Origin: Acidobacteriota bacterium | GTDB taxonomy: Bacteria > Acidobacteriota > Terriglobia > Bryobacterales > Bryobacteraceae | Length of the DNA stretch: 64,000 nucleotides | Reading direction: 5' to 3' | Assembly: GCA_017307505.1 (NCBI GenBank) | Contig: JAFKEE010000048.1 | Span: 1-64,000 of the forward strand | Shown: positions 8,504-16,372 of the stretch, one piece after another | Position numbering within the stretch: the first letter of the stretch is position 1 | Layout: every line of letters starts with the position of its first letter | Translations under genes and position numbers: made by a program | Notes under the pieces: model-generated | Seen by the model: the letters and a program-made list of their open reading frames with translations, nothing else | Database searches by the model: none | Told to the model about the DNA's origin: nothing

Positions 8504-9907
8504 ATGAGCATACCCTATGACGTGGTGGTGATCGGCGGAGGACCGGCGGGGATCGTCGGAGCGGCTACCGCGGCGGGATTCGGCGCCAAGGTTGCCTTGG
8601 TGGACAAGAGCCCGGATCTCGGCGGGGCCGGTGCGAATACCGGCACCGTTCCCAGTAAAACGCTGCGGGAAACCGCTCTGGCCCTCTCCGGGACCAGGTC
8701 TCGCGAGCTGTACGGTGTCGACCTCTCCCTCAGAAGGGCCACGACGGTCTCCGACTTCCTGCGCCACGAAAGACGTGTCAAAGACGGGCTTAACGCCAGC
8801 GTTCTGCACCGCCTGTCGGCGGTCAAGGCCGATGTCTACGTCGGAACTGGTTCGTTCGTGGATGCCGGCACCGTCGCCGTTCATCCGCGACAGGAAAGCG
8901 AAGCGGTGCTCTTGCGCGCAAAGTACATCCTGATTGCGACCGGCTCATCGCCCTTTCGCCCACCATCCTTTCCTTTTGAGCTGCCAGGTGTCTATGACTC
9001 AGACACCATCCTGGACCTCCATCGAATGCCGGAGAGCCTCGCGGTGGCCGGAGCCGGTGTCATCGGCAGCGAATATGCATGCACATTTGCGGCCCTTGGG
9101 GTTCAGGTGCACCTCATTGAGGGACGGGAGAAACTGCTGCCCTACCTCGATTCCGAGATCTCACAAACGCTCGAGAAGGCCATGCAGCGATCGGGCATCC
9201 GGTTCCTCTGGAAGACCCGGGTCGTGGCTTGCGCCCGAGACGGTCATCAGTTGAGCCTCGACCTTTCCTCCGGCGACCAGCTCAAGGTCGATGCGATCCT
9301 CGTCGCCGCGGGGCGAAGAAGCAACGTGGAGAAGCTGAATCTCGCCGCGGCCGGCGTCACCGCCAGCGACCGCGGGCTCGTCCAGGTGGATGACCAATTC
9401 CGCACGCAGGTGCCGAACATCTATGCGGCGGGTGACGTGATCGGCTTTCCGGCCCTGGCCTCGACCAGTATGCAGCAGGCTCGAATTGCCATGCGACACG
9501 CCGTCGGTTCGACGGTCACGCCCGATTCCTTCCGCCTCCTGCCCACAGGCATCTACACGATTCCCGAGGTGGGGACGATCGGCGAAACAGAAGATTCGCT
9601 GAAGGCCAAGGGCGTCGATTATATCGTGGGCCGCGGAGCCTACCAGGACAATGCGCGCGGGCGCATCATTGGTGACCGCCACGGCTTTCTCAAACTGCTC
9701 TTCCGGCGCGAGGATATGAAGCTATTGGGCGTGCACGCGATCGGAGAGCAGGCGACCGACCTGGTCCATATCGGGATGATGGCGATGTTGACGGATTCCG
9801 CTGGAACGATCTTCGACGAAGCCTGCTTCAACGTGCCCACCCTCGGTGAACTCTACAAGCTGGCAACTCTGGATGCCCTGTCGACCCTTCGGGCGTACAT
9901 GCTGTAA
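8504..9907 (+). CDS. sthA: Soluble pyridine nucleotide transhydrogenase-like FAD protein
   Basis: This 467-residue protein belongs to the class I pyridine nucleotide-disulfide oxidoreductases. It has the FAD-binding GGGPAG at residues 11-16, a second Rossmann motif (VAGAGVIGSEYA), the FAD-contacting IYAAGDVIG and the C-terminal dimerisation domain. The redox-active CxxxxC of lipoamide dehydrogenase is replaced here: the two cysteine positions are Gly43 and Thr48 in GGAGANTGTVPSKTLRE. The NTGT(V/I)PSKTLRE pattern is that of soluble (Si-specific) transhydrogenases, which move hydride between NADPH and NAD+ through FAD without a disulfide. E. coli SthA keeps the first cysteine; this one has neither. 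A purine-rich site with GGAGAA lies upstream of the ATG. The gene is monocistronic here. It could instead be a different flavin oxidoreductase with the same scaffold. Confidence 0.85.
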   Translation: MSIPYDVVVIGGGPAGIVGAATAAGFGAKVALVDKSPDLGGAGANTGTVPSKTLRETALALSGTRSRELYGVDLSLRRATTVSDFLRHERRVKDGLNASVLHRLSAVKADVYVGTGSFVDAGTVAVHPRQESEAVLLRAKYILIATGSSPFRPPSFPFELPGVYDSDTILDLHRMPESLAVAGAGVIGSEYACTFAALGVQVHLIEGREKLLPYLDSEISQTLEKAMQRSGIRFLWKTRVVACARDGHQLSLDLSSGDQLKVDAILVAAGRRSNVEKLNLAAAGVTASDRGLVQVDDQFRTQVPNIYAAGDVIGFPALASTSMQQARIAMRHAVGSTVTPDSFRLLPTGIYTIPEVGTIGETEDSLKAKGVDYIVGRGAYQDNARGRIIGDRHGFLKLLFRREDMKLLGVHAIGEQATDLVHIGMMAMLTDSAGTIFDEACFNVPTLGELYKLATLDALSTLRAYML

Positions 9908-10408
9908 GCCGGCATGGGGCCCCGGGGCCCTGGAGCCCGTGTGCCTCCAGCACGAAAACGGCCGAGGCGATCCCCTGGCATTTCTGGCGGAGGTTCTTCG
10001 GGGCTGAGATGGAGTGTCACAACTTTGCGATCCACCGAGCCGCCTCAGCTCGCGTCACTGGTGATGGCCCAGCGGGAGTGGTGGGGACGCCTCGGGTGAC
10101 GGGCTTCGCTGGAGTCTGTCGCCCCGGCTGTCTCGCTTGGACTGGAGTTAGGCCGGGGCCGGTGGGTGGCTGGGGAGTTCCGGCAAGGACGTAGATTGCT
10201 GTCTGCCCCGGCGATCGGTCGGGAGGGTTCGGGCCGACTGGGCAGGGGTGGGGCTGGTTGCGTCGTTCCGGCTGGAAGAGGAGGGCTGAAGCCCTCTGCA
10301 GGCTGAAGCCCACCCCACAAGCGGATGGGGTTCACCTCGCTTGGTGGAGCTGACCATTGGGCTTTGGAGGGTGCCCGTGCGGATGAGGACTTAGTGCTGC
10401 GGCCTGGC
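9908..10408. other. Intergenic region with hairpin-forming repeats, no gene
   Basis: This 501-base convergent gap lies between the transhydrogenase and the terminase nuclease gene. A perfect 14-base GC palindrome, GGGCCCCGGGGCCC, lies at 9917-9930, ten bases after the transhydrogenase stop codon, and may act in termination. A tandem hairpin repeat lies at 10284-10311 and is listed separately. No protein-coding frame is credible. Confidence 0.5.
10284..10311. repeat. Two direct copies of a palindromic GGCTGAAGCCC unit
   Basis: GGCTGAAGCCC occurs at 10284-10294 and again at 10301-10311. The first copy is preceded by G, giving the 12-base near-palindrome GGGCT-GA-AGCCC. Tandem small hairpins between convergent genes resemble dispersed intergenic repeats or a weak terminator; genome copy number cannot be judged from this window. 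Confidence 0.45.
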
Positions 10409-11071
10409 TCAGTACAGCCTGGGTCTGGGGCCTCCCAAATGAACGGGCAGGGCCTGGTTGCGCTCGCCGACGTAGGGCTGGGGACGGGCGCTCCAGGCGG
10501 CTAAGGCCAGGGCGAAGGCCATGTCGTCCGGGGTGGTGGATTTGGGATCACCTAAGCCACCCAATTCCGCGTAGAGGTCCTGGAGGTTGGGAAGGCCGGC
10601 CGGGATGCGCAGGGTTTGGGTTTCCAACAACACTCGCAGATTGTGGAGGAGCGCACTTCGGGGCACCGACACTGCGTGGCCCAGTTGGCCTACGGATTCT
10701 CCGCTTGTGATCACTATGGGCTCCAGGCGGACGGGCAGGGCCGCACGCTGGAGGTGGTCCACTACCGGCAGACCTACGCCCGTGGCGTCGATGGCCAGAT
10801 GCTTGACCGAGCGGTAGTGCGGCGTTCGGGCGTCCAGCCGCTCCAGATAGTTCGCCAGGAAGGGTGGGATGTTTGCATACGGCGTGCGCAAGGGCAGGCG
10901 GAAGATCGCTCGGAGGATCAACACCGTCTCTGTCTTCTGCACACGGTAGATGTGGTCGAACTCCCCCGTGGGCCTCGTGAGGTCCTCCAGACAGGCCAGA
11001 GCCGAGGGGTTGCGGCTGAAGCCGAGATCGAGCCCGAGATGGTAGGTGGAATGGGGGCTTGGTTTTCGCAT
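10409..11071 (-). CDS. Terminase-type nuclease domain protein
   Basis: The 220-residue product resembles the RNase H-fold nuclease half of phage terminase large subunits. It has an N-terminal acidic strand (YHLGLDLGFSRNPSALACLE), a second acidic motif (KHLAIDATGVGLPVVDHL) and a late acidic segment (TTPDDMAFALALAAW), which fit the three metal-binding positions of that fold. It lies 32 bases downstream of the ATPase half on the same strand, in a different frame. The nuclease frame stays open upstream of its ATG to about 11263, overlapping the end of the ATPase gene, so a single -1 shift would fuse the two. No other phage gene is nearby. The alternative is an unrelated RNase H-like nuclease. Confidence 0.7.
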   Translation of the reverse strand: MRKPSPHSTYHLGLDLGFSRNPSALACLEDLTRPTGEFDHIYRVQKTETVLILRAIFRLPLRTPYANIPPFLANYLERLDARTPHYRSVKHLAIDATGVGLPVVDHLQRAALPVRLEPIVITSGESVGQLGHAVSVPRSALLHNLRVLLETQTLRIPAGLPNLQDLYAELGGLGDPKSTTPDDMAFALALAAWSARPQPYVGERNQALPVHLGGPRPRLY

Positions 11072-11103
11072 GGGGTTACCTTTGGCACGCGTGAGCCTGG
11101 GCT

Positions 11104-12012
11104 TCAGGCGGCCGGCTCCTCCCGTTCGGCGGCTTCGGGTTCGGCGTCTGGGCCCGGGCCAGCCAGTAGAGCGTCGTCCTCTGCTCCGAAGAATGTCTCT
11201 CCGGGAAGAACTGCCTGATCGATGAGGTCGCGCGGGATGAGCTGGTATTCGGAAGGGCGGAATTCACAAAGGTATTCCTGAGCGAAGTCGTGCTCGCCGA
11301 GAGCGCGGCGCTCGGCGGCGAGGAAGTCCGGGCTGATGCGGGGGCAGGCGGTGGCCTTGACGGTAAAGCGGGCCCAGCCGGCGGAGGGGTCGTGCCATTC
11401 GCGGAAGAAGAAGCCGGACTGGCCAGCGGGCGTGGAGAGGATCCAGAGGCGGCCGTCGGAGATGGCGCGGGTGGGCCGGATGGCGGCATAGACCTTGTCC
11501 GGAATTTTGGCCGCTTCGTCGAGGATGAGGAACGAGACGTTGTCGAAGCCGCGGATGTTGGCTTCGCGGGCCGGAAGGCCGATGAGGGCGGAGCCGTTGG
11601 GGAGGAGGAGCGAGAGCGGATCGCGAGGATCGCGAGTGTAAGGCACTCCGGCGCGGCGCAGAAAGCGGGCGGCCTTCTGAAGGAAGATGCGGCTCTGGCG
11701 GAGGGACGGGCTCACGCAGAGCGTGAGGGTTTCCGGGGCGTTGAAGGCGTGGTAGAGGGCCATGAGGACCGTGACGGTGGACTTGCCCCACTGGCGCGTG
11801 CAGCAGAGGAGGACGCGGCGGGCGGGGGTGTCGAGGACCGCGGCCTGGGCGGGGTCCGGTGTGAACTGAAAGGTCTCGCGGACCCATTGCGAAGGCAGAA
11901 TAAGGGCGTCCGCCTGGGACGCGGCCTGCGTAGGGCCACCGGGTTCTTCGCCGGCGGGCGGGCAGTAGCGAAAGCGTGCCGCTGTCCTGTCATTCCATCT
12001 CACGATCGTCAT
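11104..12012 (-). CDS. Terminase large-subunit ATPase domain protein
   Basis: This 302-residue protein carries the packaging-ATPase half of a large terminase. A hydrophobic strand leads into the Walker A-like CCTRQWGKST. Walker B with its catalytic Glu is VSFLILDEAAKIPD, and the coupling motif is LWILSTPAG followed by FFREW. Terminases usually carry ATPase and nuclease in one chain of about 450-600 residues; here the chain ends after the ATPase part in an Ala/Glu/Pro-rich tail, and the nuclease is a separate downstream gene. The frame continues well upstream, but the ATG at 12012 follows a purine-rich GGAAGGAAG and starts the conserved part. No capsid, portal or small terminase genes are present, so this is a remnant or a domesticated pair, not an active prophage. 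Confidence 0.75.
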   Translation of the reverse strand: MTIVRWNDRTAARFRYCPPAGEEPGGPTQAASQADALILPSQWVRETFQFTPDPAQAAVLDTPARRVLLCCTRQWGKSTVTVLMALYHAFNAPETLTLCVSPSLRQSRIFLQKAARFLRRAGVPYTRDPRDPLSLLLPNGSALIGLPAREANIRGFDNVSFLILDEAAKIPDKVYAAIRPTRAISDGRLWILSTPAGQSGFFFREWHDPSAGWARFTVKATACPRISPDFLAAERRALGEHDFAQEYLCEFRPSEYQLIPRDLIDQAVLPGETFFGAEDDALLAGPGPDAEPEAAEREEPAA

Positions 12013-13264
12013 TGTCTTTCTCTTCCTTCCTTGCGGGTTCTCACCATGCCCGGGCCAGCGCCGCGAGGCAATTGGCCCGGTTGTCCGAGCCGCGCTCGAG
12101 ACCGGGTGAGTTCCCTGCTCCAGTGATCGCCGGACCACGGTGTGTCCGGGTCCGGCGAGCCACAGTGCGATCGCAAATCCTCCCTGTTGTTGCCTGCACG
12201 AAAAGTTATCGAGGAGCGGACCAAGCGATTTCCAGGAATCCGCTCGCAACTTTCTGATTCGAAAGCGAAGATAAATCTCGAAGTTGTGAACTGATTTCCG
12301 GAAAGGGGCCAAAACCGGGCAGAAACTGAGCGGGCGGAGGAACAAGGGAGGTTCGAAGGAGAGTGGGCGGCTGCAGGAGTTTAAGGCGACGGCCTAACAG
12401 GAAATGATCTGCGTGACCATTCAGTTCCACCTTCCAAGCCAAAGGCAGGTAACAATTACTACCCCAACGGGTGGGGCCGGCAGCGCGCAAGGCAGGTTTC
12501 GCCAATTGGAAGGCTCGAACTGCAAACACAGGAAGTTCAACCCTGGCCGGAGGGCAAACAACAGAGAAAGCTGACTCGCGCTGGGGATCCTTTCCGCGAA
12601 GGAAAGGCAACGCATTATTCATTTTCCGGAAGGACATTTCGTCCTGTGGCAGGTAACGGACCGCATTGCCACGCCCGTGCCAATGGGCTCCGGCTTGGCC
12701 CTGTGCGTGCATTGTATTTTGCGTGGAGCGATTTTTGCGGAATACTTGCCCGAAATTATCGGATGACCAAACGGTCGAAGAATTCCGGCGACTCGGAACA
12801 AAGCAGCACAAGCCTCCAACGCTGGTCCCGGAACAGAGTGCCGGAGACCGGGCGCAGGACAGGTGGCCGGACCAAACAGAAGCTCCGTGCGGCCGCCCAC
12901 GGGCCGCGTGAGAGTTCGGCGCGCGTCCTTTTCGCAGCCGCGCTGCCGGGCGTTGGCAGGTCCGATGGGCGGCCGGCCTGAGGGCTGACCAGTAAGCAGC
13001 CGGACTGGGCGCTTTGCTGCCTCCGGTTGGAGATCCCAGCATTCCGACGAAGCCCTGTGGTCCCGGAATGCCATCGACAAGGATTCCGGCATGGCGATCG
13101 CCATGCGTTCTTTTCCAGATCAACCACGCGATTCCAATCGCAACAGGCAGGAGAGGGTGCGCCTGAAAACGCGTCTTTTCCGGGCGGAACTGCCGGAAGA
13201 GCGGCGAGAGTGCCGGTGTAGGATAGCAGCAGCCTTAGAGACTTTGGGCAAGGAATCAAACGAT
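12013..13264. other. 1.25-kb region without a convincing gene
   Basis: This stretch lies between the terminase ATPase gene and the divergent stress cluster. Long frames exist, notably 12206-13123 on the minus strand, but the translations are rich in Cys, Trp, Arg and Pro with no domain-like pattern and no ribosome-binding site. It holds the promoters of both flanking units and an 18-base perfect palindrome at 13089-13106. It could also be decayed former coding sequence. Confidence 0.5.
13089..13106. promoter_or_regulatory. 18-bp perfect palindrome upstream of the stress cluster
   Basis: GCATGGCGATCGCCATGC is an uninterrupted palindrome about 160 bases before the YciF-like start codon. It is a candidate binding site for a dimeric regulator of the stress cluster. 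Palindromes with nine-base arms and no spacer are uncommon by chance, but the function is inferred from position only. Confidence 0.35.
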
Positions 13265-13804
13265 ATGAACCAACTAAAAGAACTGCTCGTCGACGAATTA
13301 CGCGACCTTCTCCATGCGGAGGGCCAGCTGTTAACGGCCCTGCCGAAGATGGCGGAGGCGGCGCATCATCCGAAGCTGAAGGAAGCCTTCCTGAATCACC
13401 TGCAGCAGACGGAGGGTCAGGTGGGAAGGTTGAAATCCGCGTTTGGCCTGTTAGGCGAGAAGGCCGTGCCGAAGCCCTGCAAGGCGATGACGGGGCTGGT
13501 GGAGGAGGGCGCAGAGACGATCAAGGAGGGAACGGACAGGGAGCGTATTGCCGCCGACCTGGCCCTGATCGCGGCCGCCCAGAGAGTGGAGCACTACGAG
13601 ATCTCAGGGTATGGGACAGCGCGCAGCCTCGCCCGGCAGATCGGCGAACCGGATGTCGCCAAGCTGCTCACGCAAACGTTAGGAGAAGAGGAAAGCGCTG
13701 ATTTTCTTCTCACCGAATTAAGCAAGCCCCTGATGCAGGAGGCCTGTTCAGAGAGCAATCTGGCGGAGAGCAAGTCTAAAAAGACAAGAAAGCAGACGGC
13801 CTGA
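13265..13804 (+). CDS. DUF892/YciF-like ferritin-like protein
   Basis: This 179-residue helical protein belongs to the YciE/YciF (DUF892) family, a ferritin-like four-helix bundle linked to general stress responses. Recognisable stretches are LLVDELRDLLHAEGQLLTAL at the N-terminus, the ELRDLLHAE metal-ligand region, AAAQRVEHYEISGYGTA, and the C-terminal LGEEESADFLLTEL. The tail is Lys-rich (SKSKKTRKQTA). Longer upstream starts exist, but the ATG at 13265 begins the family's conserved N-terminus and follows AAGGAA. It leads the cluster containing manganese catalase (24 bases downstream), which fits an oxidative or osmotic stress role. Exact biochemical function is not known for the family. Confidence 0.9.
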   Translation: MNQLKELLVDELRDLLHAEGQLLTALPKMAEAAHHPKLKEAFLNHLQQTEGQVGRLKSAFGLLGEKAVPKPCKAMTGLVEEGAETIKEGTDRERIAADLALIAAAQRVEHYEISGYGTARSLARQIGEPDVAKLLTQTLGEEESADFLLTELSKPLMQEACSESNLAESKSKKTRKQTA

Positions 13805-13828
13805 AGACGGTTCCGGCCAACACCACCT

Positions 13829-14626
13829 ATGTACCACCACGTTAAGCAATTGATGTATACGGTTCACATCGGTACGCCGGACCCGCGTTTCGGGAATATG
13901 CTGCTCGAACAGTTTGGCGGGGCGAATGGCGAACTGGCAGCGGCGATGCAGTACTCCATCCAGGGGTTGAATTGCGACGATCCTGAGCGCAAGGACCTGC
14001 TGATGGATATCGGCACAGAAGAACTGAGCCATCTCGAGATTGTGGGCACGCTCGCCCGCATGCACTTGCGACCGTTGAAGAACAACCGTACCGCAGCGGA
14101 AGCCGATCCTCTGATCGCGATTGCGGGCGGCGGCGGTGTGGCGCTGCAGAATTCGATGGGCGACGCCTGGACGGCCGATTACCTGAAGATCACGGGCGAA
14201 CTGGACGTCGATCTGCGAAGCAACATCGCAGCCGAGGCCCGGGCAAAAATCGTCTACGAACGCCTGATCCACTTCAGCGACGATGCGGGCACGATCGACG
14301 CCCTGCAGTTCCTGATGACGCGGGAGATTACGCACATGAAGGCGTTCAGCGCGGCGCTGGAGAGCCTGGGAAAGGACCGCTTCTCCATCGGAAGCATTCC
14401 GCCCACGCCGGGCCTGGTGGACCAGTACTTCGACTGCTCGACTGGAACCGGCGACCGGGGCGAGCCAAACGCGCGCGGCCCCTGGAACGAGGGCGGCGAT
14501 TGGGAACTGGTTTCGGCGCCGGCCTTTCAGGAGCTGGAGCAGGTGGAAGAGGGAACGCGGAGCGCCGGCAACGGCTCAGCCGGACATAACAAGCGCTCGT
14601 CGCCAGCGGCGGCGGGTGCCCGATAG
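13829..14626 (+). CDS. Manganese catalase
   Basis: This 265-residue dimanganese catalase converts hydrogen peroxide to water and oxygen. The ligand residues can be placed: Glu35 (GANGELAAAMQY), Glu65 and His68 (GTEELSHLE), Glu144 (AKIVYERLIHF) and His169 (REITHMKAF). These correspond to the ligand set and spacing known for Lactobacillus plantarum and Thermus enzymes. The region after residue 195 (PPTPGLVDQYFDCSTGTGD, then GPWNEGG) is the usual C-terminal extension contacting neighbouring subunits. It sits 24 bases after the DUF892 gene, probably in one transcript. The last 30 residues are a Ser/Ala-rich tail of no clear function. This non-haem catalase is insensitive to haem or iron limitation. 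Confidence 0.95.
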   Translation: MYHHVKQLMYTVHIGTPDPRFGNMLLEQFGGANGELAAAMQYSIQGLNCDDPERKDLLMDIGTEELSHLEIVGTLARMHLRPLKNNRTAAEADPLIAIAGGGGVALQNSMGDAWTADYLKITGELDVDLRSNIAAEARAKIVYERLIHFSDDAGTIDALQFLMTREITHMKAFSAALESLGKDRFSIGSIPPTPGLVDQYFDCSTGTGDRGEPNARGPWNEGGDWELVSAPAFQELEQVEEGTRSAGNGSAGHNKRSSPAAAGAR

Positions 14627-14900
14627 CCATCAGGCCGCGCAGGCGGTTGCACGGAGGATGTGCCCGAGCAACCAGCGGGGCCGAGGGATGTTTGGATCTG
14701 TCCACGCGAGACGCATAGCGAGAGGCCGGCGATGATTCGTTTCCGGCATGGTTTCGTTCGCGTGGGGTGGAGCAGGTAAGACTACTCCACACCAAAGAAA
14801 CGCCCAGCGCCGGCTGCAATGTACTTTTTCCGGACGCGGCGCTGAGGGCAAAAGAAAGGCTCTTCTTTCAGCAGGCTGAAGAGAGCGGAAAGGAACACCC

Positions 14901-14972
14901 ATGAAATATTTAGCTGCCTGGGCGCTTGGAGTTCCCGGGATTCTGATTATTCTCTGGATTCTGATGAGATAG
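14901..14972 (+). CDS. Small membrane peptide, 23 residues
   Basis: A 24-codon gene encodes MKYLAAWALGVPGILIILWI followed by LMR. AAAGGAAC lies four bases before the ATG, and the body is a single hydrophobic helix with a Gly-Val-Pro kink and aromatic ends, like a designed membrane span. It lies 274 bases after the manganese catalase and 117 before the BON gene, inside the stress cluster. I recall similar 'K(Y/W)..WxLGVPxxLIxLW' peptides in other stress-associated loci but cannot confirm homology here. It may be a stress-induced membrane peptide; a chance frame is the alternative. Confidence 0.6.
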   Translation: MKYLAAWALGVPGILIILWILMR

Positions 14973-15089
14973 CGCCTTCCGAGGCTGTTTCAACACCATT
15001 GCCAGGTTCCAAGACGATTGGTAAGCGAAATTACAGAGAAAGGGATATGGCTTCGGAATGCCCGAGGGATTCCGGGCTGTGCACACTCG

Positions 15090-15473
15090 ATGAAATATCA
15101 AAAAGCAGTTATCACAGTTCTCTTCTGTGCCGTGACCGCCGCCGGCTACGGGCAGACGCCACCTGCCAGCGATCCGAAGGCGGACAACACGAAGGTCAAC
15201 AAACGGGACCGAAGCTCGGGCGCAGCAACCGCCGATCAACAGAAGGGCAATGCCAGCGACCGGGAACTGACCAAGAAGATCCGGCAGGCGGTCATGGCGG
15301 ACAAATCGCTTTCGACCTACGCGCACAACGTCAAGATCATCAGCCAGCACGGCATGGTGACCCTGAAGGGTCCGGTCAAGTCCGAAGAAGAGAAGAAAAC
15401 CATCGTGGCCCTGGCCGTCGACGCCACGGGAGATGCAAGCAAAGTGACAGACCAGATTTCGGTGAAGCAGTAA
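15090..15473 (+). CDS. Secreted BON-domain protein
   Basis: This 127-residue exported protein has a signal peptide (MKYQKAVITVLFCAVTAAGYGQ), a charged Lys/Asp/Ser linker (residues 25-55) and one BON domain from about residue 58 (DRELTKKIRQAVMADKSLST, then VKIISQHGMVTLKGPVKSEE). BON domains are thought to bind phospholipid or act in envelope stress, as in OsmY. An upstream in-frame start at 15018 exists, but the ATG at 15090 begins the signal peptide. It lies 30 bases before the general-stress-like gene, likely co-transcribed. Confidence 0.88.
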   Translation: MKYQKAVITVLFCAVTAAGYGQTPPASDPKADNTKVNKRDRSSGAATADQQKGNASDRELTKKIRQAVMADKSLSTYAHNVKIISQHGMVTLKGPVKSEEEKKTIVALAVDATGDASKVTDQISVKQ

Positions 15474-15503
15474 CGTTCGAGTCCACAGAAAGAGGAAGAA
15501 CCA

Positions 15504-16037
15504 ATGGGAAGCAAGAATACAGCAGTTTTTGGCATCTACAAGACCAGCGTTCAGGCCGAGAACGCGGTGGATCGACTGATCGCGGCGGGATTCTCGAACA
15601 ACGACATCTCGGTATTGCTGCCGGACGTGCAGAGCTCGAAAGAGTTTGCGCACGAGAAGAGCACCAAGGCGCCTGAAGGCGCGACGACGGGCGTCGCCAC
15701 GGGCGGCGCACTGGGCGGCACACTGGGCCTGCTGGCGGGGATTGGGGCCCTGGCCATTCCTGGTGTGGGCCCATTCATCGCAGCCGGCCCGATTATGGGC
15801 GCGCTGGCAGGCCTCGGGGTCGGCGGGGCCGTAGGCGGCCTGATTGGTGCGCTGGTGGGCATGGGGATTCCGGAGTACGAGGCCAGACGGTATGAAGGCC
15901 GAGTCAAGGACGGAGGTGTGCTGCTCTCGGTTCATTGCGATACGTCGCAGCAGGTATCGAGGGCGAAGGACCTGCTGGAGCATTCGGGCGCAGAGGATAT
16001 CTCCTCTACCGGTGAAGCGGCAGCCCAGGGGGCGTGA
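15504..16037 (+). CDS. General stress protein 17M-like protein with Gly-rich hydrophobic core
   Basis: This 177-residue protein opens with a YflT/general-stress-protein-17M-like domain (AVFGIYKTSVQAENAVDRL, then AAGFSNNDISVLLPD). A very Gly/Ala-rich hydrophobic centre follows (residues 60-120, two glycine-zipper-like segments such as GGALGGTLGLLAGIGALAIP). The C-terminal part (GIPEYEARRYEGRVKDGG, then VLLSVHC) resembles the second half of such proteins. The glycine-zipper centre suggests membrane insertion or oligomer packing. The gene closes the stress cluster; AGAAAGAGGAAGAACC before the ATG is a good ribosome-binding site. Confidence 0.85.
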   Translation: MGSKNTAVFGIYKTSVQAENAVDRLIAAGFSNNDISVLLPDVQSSKEFAHEKSTKAPEGATTGVATGGALGGTLGLLAGIGALAIPGVGPFIAAGPIMGALAGLGVGGAVGGLIGALVGMGIPEYEARRYEGRVKDGGVLLSVHCDTSQQVSRAKDLLEHSGAEDISSTGEAAAQGA

Positions 16038-16142
16038 CCGCTCCGACCAGCAGGCGATAGCCGCCGGCTCCGGCCGCCGGGAAGGCGAACCAGTTTCCCA
16101 GGGAAGGCCATTCCCTGAGAGAGCAGCCCGGCTATTGCCGCT

Positions 16143-16179
16143 GCCCGGCCTAAACCAGCCACCGTGGTTTAGGCCGGGC
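16143..16179. terminator. Perfect 15-bp inverted repeat after the stress cluster
   Basis: GCCCGGCCTAAACCA at 16143-16157 is mirrored exactly by TGGTTTAGGCCGGGC at 16165-16179 around a seven-base loop. It stands 105 bases past the stop of the last stress gene. No T-run follows in the plus direction, so it is either a factor-dependent terminator hairpin, a transcript-stabilising hairpin or a dispersed palindromic element. Confidence 0.55.
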
Positions 16180-16330
16180 AGATCCTGTTTGTATGGGCTT
16201 TGCCAGAGAGTGATGCGGTGTGGCAGCTGCACCGCACAGCGCGACCCGGCGCGCGGTGTCGCTGACGGTGAGGCGATGCACGGTCCAGCGGCCTGGGGCG
16301 ACAGAGCGGGCGTCAAGCTCTCCTGTTGAC

Positions 16331-16366
16331 GCTCTGCAGGAGTGAGTGTTAGGCTTCCTGCAGAGC
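16331..16366. promoter_or_regulatory. 11-bp inverted repeat directly before padR
   Basis: GCTCTGCAGGA at 16331-16341 pairs exactly with TCCTGCAGAGC at 16356-16366, with a 14-base spacer. It ends six bases before the PadR ATG at 16373 and contains the only Shine-Dalgarno-like AGGAG in the leader. It may be the operator through which the PadR protein represses its own operon, or an RNA hairpin that hides the ribosome-binding site. Confidence 0.5.
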
Positions 16367-16372
16367 CTCTAC

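Noticed and set aside
12206-13123. 305-codon minus-strand frame between terminase and stress cluster
   Set aside because: No ribosome-binding site, unusual Cys/Trp/Arg composition and no recognisable motif. High GC content makes long empty frames common.
10409-13264. A prophage or gene-transfer-agent cluster around the terminase genes
   Set aside because: No portal, capsid, protease, tail, lysis or integrase gene in either direction; the flanks are ordinary chromosomal genes.
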